Shown one piece after another: positions 53,990 through 61,949 of a stretch of DNA of 64,000 bases. The position numbers and the translations under genes are program-made. The stretch's first letter is position 1. Each line of letters opens with the position of its first letter. Location of the stretch: the NCBI GenBank assembly GCA_022844165.1, contig JALHMH010000005.1:1-64000 (forward strand), written 5' to 3'. This stretch comes from Lysobacterales bacterium (GTDB taxonomy: Bacteria > Pseudomonadota > Gammaproteobacteria > Xanthomonadales > SZUA-5). The notes beneath the pieces were generated by a model. It was not told where the DNA came from. It saw nothing but the letters and a program-made list of their open reading frames with translations, and did not search any database.

Positions 53990-56596
53990 TTAACCCAACG
54001 TCCGCTGTACTTCAACGCGATCGAAACACTCGATCTGATCGCCGACCTTTACGTCGTTGTACGCTTTCACGGCGATACCGCATTCTGTGCCCATACGCAC
54101 CTCGTCAACGAGATCCTTGAAGCGCCGCAGCGATTCGAGCTCGCCCTCAAAGACCACGACATTGTCGCGCAACACACGAATGGGCTTGTTGCGACGGACG
54201 ACGCCTTCGATCACCATACAACCTGCGACCGAACCGAATTTGCTGGAGCGGAATACGTCGCGCACTTGCGCCAGGCCAATAATCTGCTCGCGCGTCTCGG
54301 TGCCGAGCATGCCGGTCAACGACTTGCGTACGTGGTCGATCGCTTCATAAATGATGCTGTAGTAGTTGATCTCGACGCCGCCCTCCTGGAGCACCTTACG
54401 CGCTTGCGCATCGGCACGGACGTTAAAGCCGATCACGACAGCCTTGCTGGCCACCGCCAAGGTAGCATCGGATTCGGTAATGCCACCGACGCCGGAGGCG
54501 ATGATGTTGACCTTGATCTGATCCGTTGCCAACTTCGTCAAAGATTCGCGCAAGGCTTCGGACGAACCCTGGACGTCCGCCTTGATCAGCAGGTTCAGAG
54601 TTTGCACATCGCCCTGACCCATCTGCGCAAACAGATCGTCGAGTTTCGTGGATTGTTTGGCAAGGCGCACATCTCGACTCTTCAGTTCGCGCGCGGTTGC
54701 AGCATCGCGCGCCGCGCGTTCGTCGGCCACGACCACAAAATCGTCGCCAGCGTTCGGCGTACCTTGCAGACCGATGACCACAGCAGGAATCGATGGGCCC
54801 GCCTCGGCGATCTGGCGACCCGCTTCATCGAACATCGCGCGCACTCGACCCCACTGCATACCAGCGAGCACGACATCGCCCTTGCGCAAGGTACCCGATT
54901 GCACCAACACCGTCGCTACCGAACCGCGGCCCTTTTCCAAGGTCGATTCGACGACAGTCCCACGAGCTCGACCTTTCTCCGGCGCCCTCAGCTCCAAGAC
55001 CTCAGACTGCACCAGAATCGCGTCGAGCAAGTTGTCGATGCCCATGCCGGTTTTTGCCGACACCGGAATGAACTGCACATCGCCACCGTACTCTTCCGGC
55101 ACCACTTCTTGTTGCAATAAGCCTTGTTTGACGCGCTCCGGATCAGCGTCGGTTTTGTCCATTTTGTTGACCGCAACGATGATCGGGACCTTTGCGGCTT
55201 TCGCGTGGTTAATGGCCTCAATCGTTTGCGGCATGACGCCGTCGTCGGCTGCAACTACCAGCACAACAATGTCTGTCACTTTCGCGCCTCGGGCACGCAT
55301 CTGCGTGAACGCAGCGTGGCCGGGCGTATCAAGGAACGTGATGACCCCCTTCTTGGTGTTTACATGGTAAGCGCCAATGTGCTGGGTAATGCCACCCGCT
55401 TCGCCCGATGCCACACGGGTGCGCCGAATATGATCGAGTAAAGAGGTCTTACCATGATCGACGTGACCCATAACGGTTACAACGGGCGGCCGCGTTGTGG
55501 CCTCGCCGGCGCTTGGATCCTGGCTCGTCAACTCGCTCTCAAGGTCACGATCGCCGGCACGTTTGACCGAATGCCCAAGCTCTTCGGTGACCAGCACCGC
55601 GGTGTCGTGATCGATGGTCTGGTTGATTGTGACCATGACGCCCATCTTCATCAACGCCTTGATGACTTCCGGCGCTTTGACTGCCAATTTGGCAGCCAGC
55701 TCGGCAACGATGATCGTCTCACCCACCTCGACTTCGCGAACAACCGGCGCCGTTGGCCGGGAGAAGCCGTGGTCGCGCCCGCTGCCACGTTGCTCGGGTG
55801 CCTTGCCACGCGGCTTCTTCTTGCCGGGGCGTCGTGCACCATCGGCCAGATGTAATTCGCCGCGATTGAAGCTCGGTTCGGTTTCTTCGACAACGGCCTC
55901 ACCGAAGGCACGACCATGCGTGCGTTTTGCGCCCGGAATGGGTTTGTGTCCCCGCGGTTTTTCGTCAGCCAACTCGCGCTTCTTGGGTTTTTCGACGACG
56001 GGCGGTGGCGCTTTGGGTTTTTCCGCCTCCGGTGGACGAATCGCCTCTTCCTCGGCGGCACGCGCGGCTGCCTCGGCGGCCAGTTGCTCGGCCCCCTCGC
56101 GCTCCTCACGCTCGCGGCGACGTTGCTCTTCTAACTCCCGCTGTCGCTCTTCGTCCGCAACTCGCCGCGCTTCGGCATCACGCCGTGCGATGTCTTCCGC
56201 ATCGCGACGGAGTTGCGATTCCGCCAGCAGCTTCTGAGCGTGTTCGCGTTCGGGATCGGCCTCGCCTTGTTCGGCTACGGTGCTGCGTTTAACGTAGGTC
56301 TTCTTTTGCCGCACTTCAACGTTGACGGTCTTCCCGCCGCCTCTGGAACCACCGGGCGACAGTGTAATTTCGCTGACCGTCTTGCGCTTGAGCGTGATCT
56401 GGCTGGGTGCTTTCAAGTCCTCTTTCGCCTTGCCGTGCGAAGCACGCAAATGCTCCAGCAGCTTGACTTTTTCCGCAGCACTGACCTCCTGCTGTACGCC
56501 GGTCACTTTAAGGCCGGCCTCCGCCAGTTGCTCCAGCAGCCGCTCCGGCGAAACGCCGAGCACGGTCGCTAATTTTTCTACGGTGATGCCGGCCAT
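53990..56596 (-). CDS. infB: translation initiation factor IF-2
   Basis: An 868-residue GTPase that brings fMet-tRNA to the ribosome. N-terminal IF2_N domains (about 1-55 and about 290-340) flank a long charged linker rich in Glu/Arg/Ala. The G domain starts near 371 with '[14 protein letters not shown]' (G1), then 'DTPGHAAF' (G3) and 'NKMDK' (G4); the C-terminal beta-barrel domains end '[11 protein letters not shown]'. Internal alternative starts giving IF2-beta forms are possible but not tested. It lies after nusA with a 99-base gap. Confidence 0.97.
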   Translation of the reverse strand: MAGITVEKLATVLGVSPERLLEQLAEAGLKVTGVQQEVSAAEKVKLLEHLRASHGKAKEDLKAPSQITLKRKTVSEITLSPGGSRGGGKTVNVEVRQKKTYVKRSTVAEQGEADPEREHAQKLLAESQLRRDAEDIARRDAEARRVADEERQRELEEQRRREREEREGAEQLAAEAAARAAEEEAIRPPEAEKPKAPPPVVEKPKKRELADEKPRGHKPIPGAKRTHGRAFGEAVVEETEPSFNRGELHLADGARRPGKKKPRGKAPEQRGSGRDHGFSRPTAPVVREVEVGETIIVAELAAKLAVKAPEVIKALMKMGVMVTINQTIDHDTAVLVTEELGHSVKRAGDRDLESELTSQDPSAGEATTRPPVVTVMGHVDHGKTSLLDHIRRTRVASGEAGGITQHIGAYHVNTKKGVITFLDTPGHAAFTQMRARGAKVTDIVVLVVAADDGVMPQTIEAINHAKAAKVPIIVAVNKMDKTDADPERVKQGLLQQEVVPEEYGGDVQFIPVSAKTGMGIDNLLDAILVQSEVLELRAPEKGRARGTVVESTLEKGRGSVATVLVQSGTLRKGDVVLAGMQWGRVRAMFDEAGRQIAEAGPSIPAVVIGLQGTPNAGDDFVVVADERAARDAATARELKSRDVRLAKQSTKLDDLFAQMGQGDVQTLNLLIKADVQGSSEALRESLTKLATDQIKVNIIASGVGGITESDATLAVASKAVVIGFNVRADAQARKVLQEGGVEINYYSIIYEAIDHVRKSLTGMLGTETREQIIGLAQVRDVFRSSKFGSVAGCMVIEGVVRRNKPIRVLRDNVVVFEGELESLRRFKDLVDEVRMGTECGIAVKAYNDVKVGDQIECFDRVEVQRTLG

Positions 56597-56695
56597 ACCT
56601 TCTCCGAAATGAATCTCTTGTCACTCGTTGTTGCCGCCTTCGCGGCAGTGCATTCGTCCGCCCATCGGTCCGCGTTTAACCCGGGCCAAATACCA

Positions 56696-58186
56696 TCACT
56701 GGTCTGCGAACATTGCAGAGCGCGCGGCCATGATCAACGACCGCGCGCGGTCTTCTGTCATGCCCTCGAACTCCATTAGCTCATCGGTCGCCAAATCCGC
56801 CAGGTCGTCTCGCGTACGGACTCCGCCCGCCGCCAGCGTGTAGGCCATCGCATCATCCATCCCTTCCAAGCCAAGCAGAGATTCGTCCGGCCGGTTCTCG
56901 TCGATCGCTTCTTCCTTGGCGATCAGCTCAGTCAGTAATGCGTCGCGAGCTCGGGCGCGCAACTCTTCAACCAGATCTTCATCGAACTCATCGACGTTCA
57001 GCAACTCGCCAGCTGGCACGTATGCCACTTCTTCGACGGAACTGAAGCCTTCTCGCACCAGGATTGCCGCGATCTCAGCGTCGACCTGCAAACGGTCTTT
57101 GAACAATTCCAGCGTCGCTGCGGATTCGGCCTCGCCCTTTGCGGAGGCCTGCGCCTGGGTCATCACATTCAGCTGCCAACCCGTGAGCTTGCTGGCCAAA
57201 CGCACGTTTTGGCCACCACGGCCGATCGCCTGGCTAAGCTTGTCTTCTGCGACCGCCAGATCCATCGCGTGCTTCTCTTCGTCAACGACGATCGATTGCA
57301 CTTCCGCGGGCGCCATCGCGTTGATCACGAACTGCGCCGGATTGTCGTTCCACAAGACGATGTCGATGCGTTCGCCATTCAGCTCGTTCGAGACCGCCTT
57401 GACGCGCGAACCTTGCATACCAATGCAGGCACCCACCGGATCGGTCCGGTGATCGTTGGCGCGCACCGCGATCTTCGCGCGGTCACCCGGATCGCGCGCT
57501 GCGGCCATCACATTGACAACGCCCTGCCCCACTTCCGGCACTTCGAGCTTAAACAGCTCCATCATGAACTCTGGCGCCGTGCGCGAGATGAACAACTGCG
57601 GACCTCGCGTTTCGCTCTTGACATCGAACAAATACCCGCGCACGCGATCGCCAGTGCGAAAGTTCTCGCGTGGCACCATGCGTTCGCGAAGAATGATGGC
57701 TTCGGCGTTGCCGCCCAAATCCAAGTACACGTGCCCACGTTCCACGCGTTTGACAACGCCGGTCACCAACGTCCCGATTCGATCTTTGAACTGGTCTACA
57801 ACCTGCGCACGTTCGGCTTCGCGCACGCGCTGCACGATGACTTGTTTTGCGGCCTGCGCGGCGATTCGACCAAATTCGGCATTCTCGATTTGTTCTTCGA
57901 CAAACCCGCCAATCTCAATGTTGGGATCGTCCTCGCGGGCCACCGTCAAAGCGGTTTGACGTTCCGGAAATTCGAGCTGCTGATCGTCGGCAATCACTTC
58001 CCAACGACGGAACGTCTCGTAATTGCCGTTCGACCGATTAATGGTCACACGTGTCAAGATGTCGCCGCCGTGTTTACGCTTGGCCGCCGAGGCAAGCGCC
58101 GCTTCCAGCGCGTCAAAAATGACCGCCCGGCTGACGCCTTTTTCATTCGCAACCGCATCGGCGACCAGCAGCATTTCCTTACTCAT
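56696..58186 (-). CDS. nusA: transcription termination/antitermination protein NusA
   Basis: A 496-residue RNA polymerase-binding factor. It has an N-terminal domain (about 1-130), S1 domain ('GTLVTGVVKRVERGHVYLDL', about 135-200), KH1/KH2 ('DPVGACIGMQGSRVKAVSNEL', 'AIGRGGQNVRLASKLTGW') and two C-terminal acidic repeats, as in gammaproteobacteria. It overlaps rimP by 8 bases and precedes infB. Confidence 0.97.
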   Translation of the reverse strand: MSKEMLLVADAVANEKGVSRAVIFDALEAALASAAKRKHGGDILTRVTINRSNGNYETFRRWEVIADDQQLEFPERQTALTVAREDDPNIEIGGFVEEQIENAEFGRIAAQAAKQVIVQRVREAERAQVVDQFKDRIGTLVTGVVKRVERGHVYLDLGGNAEAIILRERMVPRENFRTGDRVRGYLFDVKSETRGPQLFISRTAPEFMMELFKLEVPEVGQGVVNVMAAARDPGDRAKIAVRANDHRTDPVGACIGMQGSRVKAVSNELNGERIDIVLWNDNPAQFVINAMAPAEVQSIVVDEEKHAMDLAVAEDKLSQAIGRGGQNVRLASKLTGWQLNVMTQAQASAKGEAESAATLELFKDRLQVDAEIAAILVREGFSSVEEVAYVPAGELLNVDEFDEDLVEELRARARDALLTELIAKEEAIDENRPDESLLGLEGMDDAMAYTLAAGGVRTRDDLADLATDELMEFEGMTEDRARSLIMAARSAMFADQ

Positions 58187-58679
58187 CGGACTTTCCTTTA
58201 GCTTTTCTCGGCTTCATCGCCGTTTCGAACTGCGGCACAAGCCGCGCTTTGTCGATATCGCCATGACGCAACGACACTTCAACCCCGTCGACGGCGAGCG
58301 TGATGCCCGAATCATCGGCGGCTTTCAGCGCGCCCTGAAACTTGCGGCGATTGTTGATCGGCGCGAGCGACTGCACGCGCAAAACTTCGCCAATAAATCG
58401 CTGGTATTGCGACGGCGCGAAAATCGGCCGATCGATGCCCGGCGAGGATACTTCCAGCGTGTAGTTACCGCTAATCGGATCGTTCACATCCAGCAGCGCC
58501 GAAATCTCGCGGCTGGCCGCCTCGCAGTCCTCCAAAGTCACCGGACGCCCAGGATGATCGATATAGACGCGCAACAGCCCACGCGATCGCGATAACGCCA
58601 GTTCCAAACCCCATAAATCCAGACCCAAGGAGCCGATGGCGGGCGCCAGCAACGCTTGCAGTTGGTCCTTCTTTGCCAT
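58179..58679 (-). CDS. rimP: ribosome maturation factor RimP
   Basis: A 166-residue factor for 30S subunit maturation ('LGLDLWGLELALSRSRGLLRVYID', 'EVSSPGIDRPIFAPSQYQRFIGE'). The ATG at 58679 (MAKKDQLQALLAP) fits the family; the ORF to 58829 runs through the terminator and is an extension. It heads the rimP-nusA-infB block. Confidence 0.95.
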   Translation of the reverse strand: MAKKDQLQALLAPAIGSLGLDLWGLELALSRSRGLLRVYIDHPGRPVTLEDCEAASREISALLDVNDPISGNYTLEVSSPGIDRPIFAPSQYQRFIGEVLRVQSLAPINNRRKFQGALKAADDSGITLAVDGVEVSLRHGDIDKARLVPQFETAMKPRKAKGKSDE

Positions 58680-58713
58680 AGGCCGATGGTCTTTACCAAA
58701 ATTATTGCGGGCA

Positions 58714-58739
58714 ACAAAAAAGCCTCCGAAGAGGCTTTC
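58714..58739 (-). terminator. intrinsic terminator upstream of rimP
   Basis: On the minus strand AAAGCCTC-TTCG-GAGGCTTT is followed by TTTTG, a classic hairpin with a UUCG loop and U-run. It would end transcription from the minus-strand unit upstream (small secreted protein), or act as a leader terminator for rimP. No gene is recognisable in the 100 bases before it. Confidence 0.85.
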
Positions 58740-58839
58740 TGACGAAAACCAGTGGAACCGAGCTCTAAAGCATGAGGCGGTTAACCACACAAGGCCCCGA
58801 AGGATAACCTCAGAGATCCCATAGAGCAAGGGACAACGC

Positions 58840-59244
58840 CTAAGCTTGGGTCAGGTCGCGCTGGAGTCCTTGACGGAGCCGGAACTTGTCATTTGAGTCA
58901 AATTTTCGTCGGAGCTGCTTTGGCAGTTGAAGCCCCCTTGAGGGCGGCTCGACGCGGATCAGCACCGGGAAGTCCGTTGGTACCGTGACGTCCAGACCCG
59001 GGAGCCGCGGCTGAATCGCTGCTGGGCTGATGATGAAGGCGTCAATCCCAAGGTTCTCCACGCTCAGGTTCTCTGGCGACGAGAACTCCAGCCGCAAAGT
59101 CGCGGTGTAGGTGGGCACGGCTACACTCGGCAGCGCGATCTCGGCCGTCGCGACGTTTCCAACAATGGTGACTGAAACATCGGCCGGCGCGTTTGCCGCG
59201 TAGAGCGCTAGCGCGGCGATGGCGATTCGAGTGGCAAGAGGCAT
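58840..59244 (-). CDS. small secreted protein, possibly truncated at a repeat
   Basis: A 134-residue product with a signal peptide (MPLATRIAIAALALYAANAPA) and a beta-rich domain ('VSVTIVGNVATAEIALPSV', 'LRLEFSSPENLSVENLGIDA', 'VPTDFPVLIRVEPP'). It resembles a family I know only as an uncharacterised one in Lysobacterales (I believe DUF6689, not verified), whose members appear longer. The last ~30 codons fall in copy 2 of the dispersed repeat, so the C-terminus may be replaced. It follows the 41-codon ORF by 14 bases. Confidence 0.6.
   Translation of the reverse strand: MPLATRIAIAALALYAANAPADVSVTIVGNVATAEIALPSVAVPTYTATLRLEFSSPENLSVENLGIDAFIISPAAIQPRLPGLDVTVPTDFPVLIRVEPPSRGLQLPKQLRRKFDSNDKFRLRQGLQRDLTQA
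58885..58942 (-). repeat. dispersed repeat, copy 2
   Basis: Aligns with 299-355 (about 48/58 identical, one gap). It contains the 11-bp palindrome TTTGACTCAAA on the minus strand. It forms the C-terminal codons of the small secreted protein gene ('GLQLPKQLRRKFDSNDK'). Confidence 0.6.
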
Positions 59245-59258
59245 GATCGTTACGGAGC

Positions 59259-59384
59259 TCAGTAGTAAGGTGGTGGCGCACAACTGACGACATCAAGACT
59301 CGGCCCCTTCCCTGGGGCCGCGTTCTTTGCGGTAGATGCCTCCAACTTCGCCGACGCGAGCCCGACCAGGCGCTTGCGGGCCAT
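59259..59384 (-). CDS. 41-codon ORF with a strong ribosome binding site
   Basis: A short frame (MARKRLVGLASAKLEASTAK ... SCAPPPYY) not listed from its true start in the ORF track. CCAGGAG lies 6 bases before the ATG at 59384, and the small secreted-protein gene begins 14 bases after its stop, so the two may form a unit. It has a basic N-terminus, one Cys and a 'PPPYY' end, and no signal peptide. I recognise no family. Coding is supported only by the ribosome binding site and spacing. Confidence 0.45.
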   Translation of the reverse strand: MARKRLVGLASAKLEASTAKNAAPGKGPSLDVVSCAPPPYY

Positions 59385-59420
59385 TGATGCTCCTGGCGCA
59401 ACGGCCAAAAATGCCACCTG

Positions 59421-59462
59421 TTGATTCAAGTCAATGGCGAAGATGACGAACCGACCTAAGGT
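59421..59462 (+). promoter_or_regulatory. FNR/Anr-type box and -10 element upstream of hemN
   Basis: TTGAT-TCAA-GTCAA at 59421-59434 matches the FNR/Anr consensus TTGAT-N4-ATCAA at 9 of 10 positions. A TAAGGT at 59457-59462 sits where a -10 box would be if the FNR centre were at -41.5. hemN of other gammaproteobacteria is activated by FNR/Anr under low oxygen. The site is also 37 bases upstream of the divergent 41-codon ORF. Confidence 0.55.
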
Positions 59463-59492
59463 TCGACTCCGACGACAAAACGCCACGGCCCC

Positions 59493-60890
59493 ATGGTCCA
59501 GCCTCTCTTCAGCGCCGATCTATTGCGACGATACGATCAGTCTGGTCCTCGCTATACGTCTTACCCCACCGCACCGACATTCCAGCCGGACTTCGGCGAA
59601 GACGATCTGCGCCAGCAGGCAATGCGCAGCAATGCCGATCTGATACCGCGTTCGCTGTCGGTGTATGTGCACATCCCATTTTGCTTCAACCCCTGCTTTT
59701 ACTGCGGCTGCAACCGAATCGTGACGCGCGACACGGCCCGAGGCGAGCGCTATGTAGAGCGCCTTGAACGCGAGATCGAGTTGATTTCGCCGCTATTTGA
59801 CCGCGACCGGGATGTCGTGCAATTGCACTTTGGCGGCGGGACACCCAACTTTCTGTCGTCACAGTTGCTGCTTCGCATCGTCGCAAGCCTGCAACGCAAC
59901 TTCCAACTCAGCCAAACCACGTCGCGCGATTTCTCGATCGAACTGGACCCGCGGTCCGTTGTCACCGACGACATTCCGGCGTTGGTTGCAGCTGGACTAA
60001 ATCGCGCGAGTCTTGGTATCCAGGACTTCGATCCAGAAGTACAACTCGCTGTCAATCGCGTTCAGGACGAAACGCACACCCTGTCGATCATCGATGCCTG
60101 CCGGCAGGCGGGCATGCGCTCGGTGAACGTCGATCTCATTTACGGATTGCCGAAACAAACCCAAGACGGCTTCTCAAGAACCCTGGCGAGCGTCCTGTCA
60201 GCGCGCCCGGATCGTATCGCGTTGTACGGTTACGCCCATATGCCTCAGCTCTTCCGTGCACAAAGGCAGATTGAAGACAGCGCGCTGCCGAGCGCCGATG
60301 CCAAGCTCAACTTGCTGCAGCTTGCGATCGATCGGCTGACAACCGCAGGTTATCAGTACATCGGAATGGACCACTTTGCGTTACCCACCGACGAATTGGC
60401 ACTGGCTCAACAACGCGGTGCACTGCATCGCAACTTCATGGGTTACACCACGCATGCCGAATGCGACTTGATCGGGTTGGGCGTGAGCGCGATCAGCCAT
60501 ATTGGCGACAGTTTCAGCCAAAGCGTCCGCGAACTGCCCGCCTGGGAATCAGCCATCGATTCGGGCAGGTTGCCCGTATGGCGCGGCCTGGCGCTGACCG
60601 AGGACGATCTTTTGCGCAACGCTGTCATCCAATCGCTGATGTGTCACAGCCGCATCGACATTCGCCACATCGAGCAGCGTTTTAAGATCAACTTTGGAGC
60701 CTACTTCGACTCGTCGCTCGCGCAACTGACCGCGTTGCAGGAAGATCATCTGGTTGCTGTCGACGCCGAGCACATTGAAGTTCCCGTTCGCGGGCGAATG
60801 CTGCTGCGCCGAGTGGCGATGTGCTTCGATCGGTATCTCGACCCCACTTTTGCATCGAGCACCTCAGCGCGGTATTCCCGGGTGATCTGA
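59493..60890 (+). CDS. hemN: oxygen-independent coproporphyrinogen III oxidase
   Basis: A 465-residue radical SAM enzyme that decarboxylates coproporphyrinogen III in haem synthesis without oxygen. The [4Fe-4S]-binding CxxxCxxC is in 'HIPFCFNPCFYCGC' near 62-75, preceded by the HemN-specific 'SGPRYTSYPTAPTF' N-terminal segment, and 'YGYAHMPQLFRAQRQI' and the HemN C-terminal domain are present. Length matches true HemN (about 455), not the HemW-type chaperones. No strong ribosome binding site is visible. The upstream FNR-like box suggests oxygen control. Confidence 0.95.
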   Translation: MVQPLFSADLLRRYDQSGPRYTSYPTAPTFQPDFGEDDLRQQAMRSNADLIPRSLSVYVHIPFCFNPCFYCGCNRIVTRDTARGERYVERLEREIELISPLFDRDRDVVQLHFGGGTPNFLSSQLLLRIVASLQRNFQLSQTTSRDFSIELDPRSVVTDDIPALVAAGLNRASLGIQDFDPEVQLAVNRVQDETHTLSIIDACRQAGMRSVNVDLIYGLPKQTQDGFSRTLASVLSARPDRIALYGYAHMPQLFRAQRQIEDSALPSADAKLNLLQLAIDRLTTAGYQYIGMDHFALPTDELALAQQRGALHRNFMGYTTHAECDLIGLGVSAISHIGDSFSQSVRELPAWESAIDSGRLPVWRGLALTEDDLLRNAVIQSLMCHSRIDIRHIEQRFKINFGAYFDSSLAQLTALQEDHLVAVDAEHIEVPVRGRMLLRRVAMCFDRYLDPTFASSTSARYSRVI

Positions 60891-61061
60891 AGCCGCCAGA
60901 GTCTGGACGCCTGAATCGAATTTCCGGTCGCCAGTCGTGGCGGCCTGCAGGCTCGTGTATGTTCATTCGCGTGAAGCGTCCGGACTGCCTTGGATGCACT
61001 CGGCCATCGGCCAGCTGTCTAAAACCCTGACGCATCTCAACAACAGACTGAAGAACGACGC

Positions 61062-61949
61062 ATGACGCCAGACCGACGATCAGGACTTTTGCTGGCGGCG
61101 CTCTCCGCGATTCTTTTTTCCGGCAAAGCGATCGTCGTTAAGCTGATGTATCGCCACAATGTCGATCCGGAAACGGTGATCGCATTGCGCATGGGCATGT
61201 CTGCGCCGGTTTTCGGCGCTATCGCATGGTGGCAGGCGCAAGGATCTGAACGCCTGTGCGGGCGCGATCTTCGCACCGTGGCTGTGCTGGGCTTCCTTGG
61301 CTATTACCTGTCGAGCCTGCTGGACTTCTGGGGACTGATGTATGTCTCTGCAGCGCTCGAACGCCTGATCTTGTTCTTGACGCCGACGTTGGTGCTGCTG
61401 ATCTCTGCGGTCGTCCTGCATCGCAAGATCAATGCACGCCAATGGCTGGCGATGGCTGTCAGCTACGTCGGCATTTCCCTGGTCTTCATCGAAAACCTGC
61501 GCTGGGGTGGCGACCAGGTGCTGCTCGGCGCCGGCCTGGTTTTCGCCGCTGCATTGTCATACGCGTTGTACTTAATCGTCTCTGGCGAGATTGTCCAGCG
61601 TATCGGCAGCACTCGGCTGGTTGCCTATGTCATGTGCGTTGCATGCGCCCTGTCGCTGGGTCACTACGCGCTGGTGCATCCACCCACAGAATTGTTCGCA
61701 CAAACAACGCCCGTCCTTGGACTGTCGGCAATCAACGCCGTTTTTTGCACGATTCTGCCAGTGTTCCTGACGATGTACGCAATATCGAGAGTCGGCGCAC
61801 CCAGCACGTCGCAGATGAGTGTGCTCGGTCCGATCTCTTTGCTTTTTCTTTCGGCGTGGCTGCTGCAGGAACCGGTCACAAGCGTGCAGTTGCTTGGCGC
61901 AGCCATCGTCATCGGCGGGGTGTTGCTGATCTCGACCCCGGCTCGCTGA
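61062..61949 (+). CDS. EamA/DMT family transporter
   Basis: A 295-residue inner membrane protein with about ten TM helices in two EamA repeats ('LLAALSAILFSGKAIVVKLMY' at the start; 'GLVFAAALSYALYLIVSGEI' beginning the second half). Family members export amino acids, nucleotide sugars or other metabolites; the substrate here is unknown. It follows hemN by about 170 bases with no gene between. Its stop abuts that of the convergent FimX-like gene. Confidence 0.9.
   Translation: MTPDRRSGLLLAALSAILFSGKAIVVKLMYRHNVDPETVIALRMGMSAPVFGAIAWWQAQGSERLCGRDLRTVAVLGFLGYYLSSLLDFWGLMYVSAALERLILFLTPTLVLLISAVVLHRKINARQWLAMAVSYVGISLVFIENLRWGGDQVLLGAGLVFAAALSYALYLIVSGEIVQRIGSTRLVAYVMCVACALSLGHYALVHPPTELFAQTTPVLGLSAINAVFCTILPVFLTMYAISRVGAPSTSQMSVLGPISLLFLSAWLLQEPVTSVQLLGAAIVIGGVLLISTPAR

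Noticed and set aside
53684-55120. 478-codon plus-strand ORF
   Set aside because: Antisense to infB and the UPF0016 gene.
58740-58840. tRNA gene upstream of rimP, as in some relatives
   Set aside because: No cloverleaf or T-loop GGTTCRA with matching stem could be found in this stretch.
59259-60890. RiPP cluster: 41-codon ORF as precursor with HemN as radical SAM maturase
   Set aside because: The radical SAM protein has the full HemN N-terminal segment and length, so it is the haem enzyme; no other maturation or export gene is adjacent.
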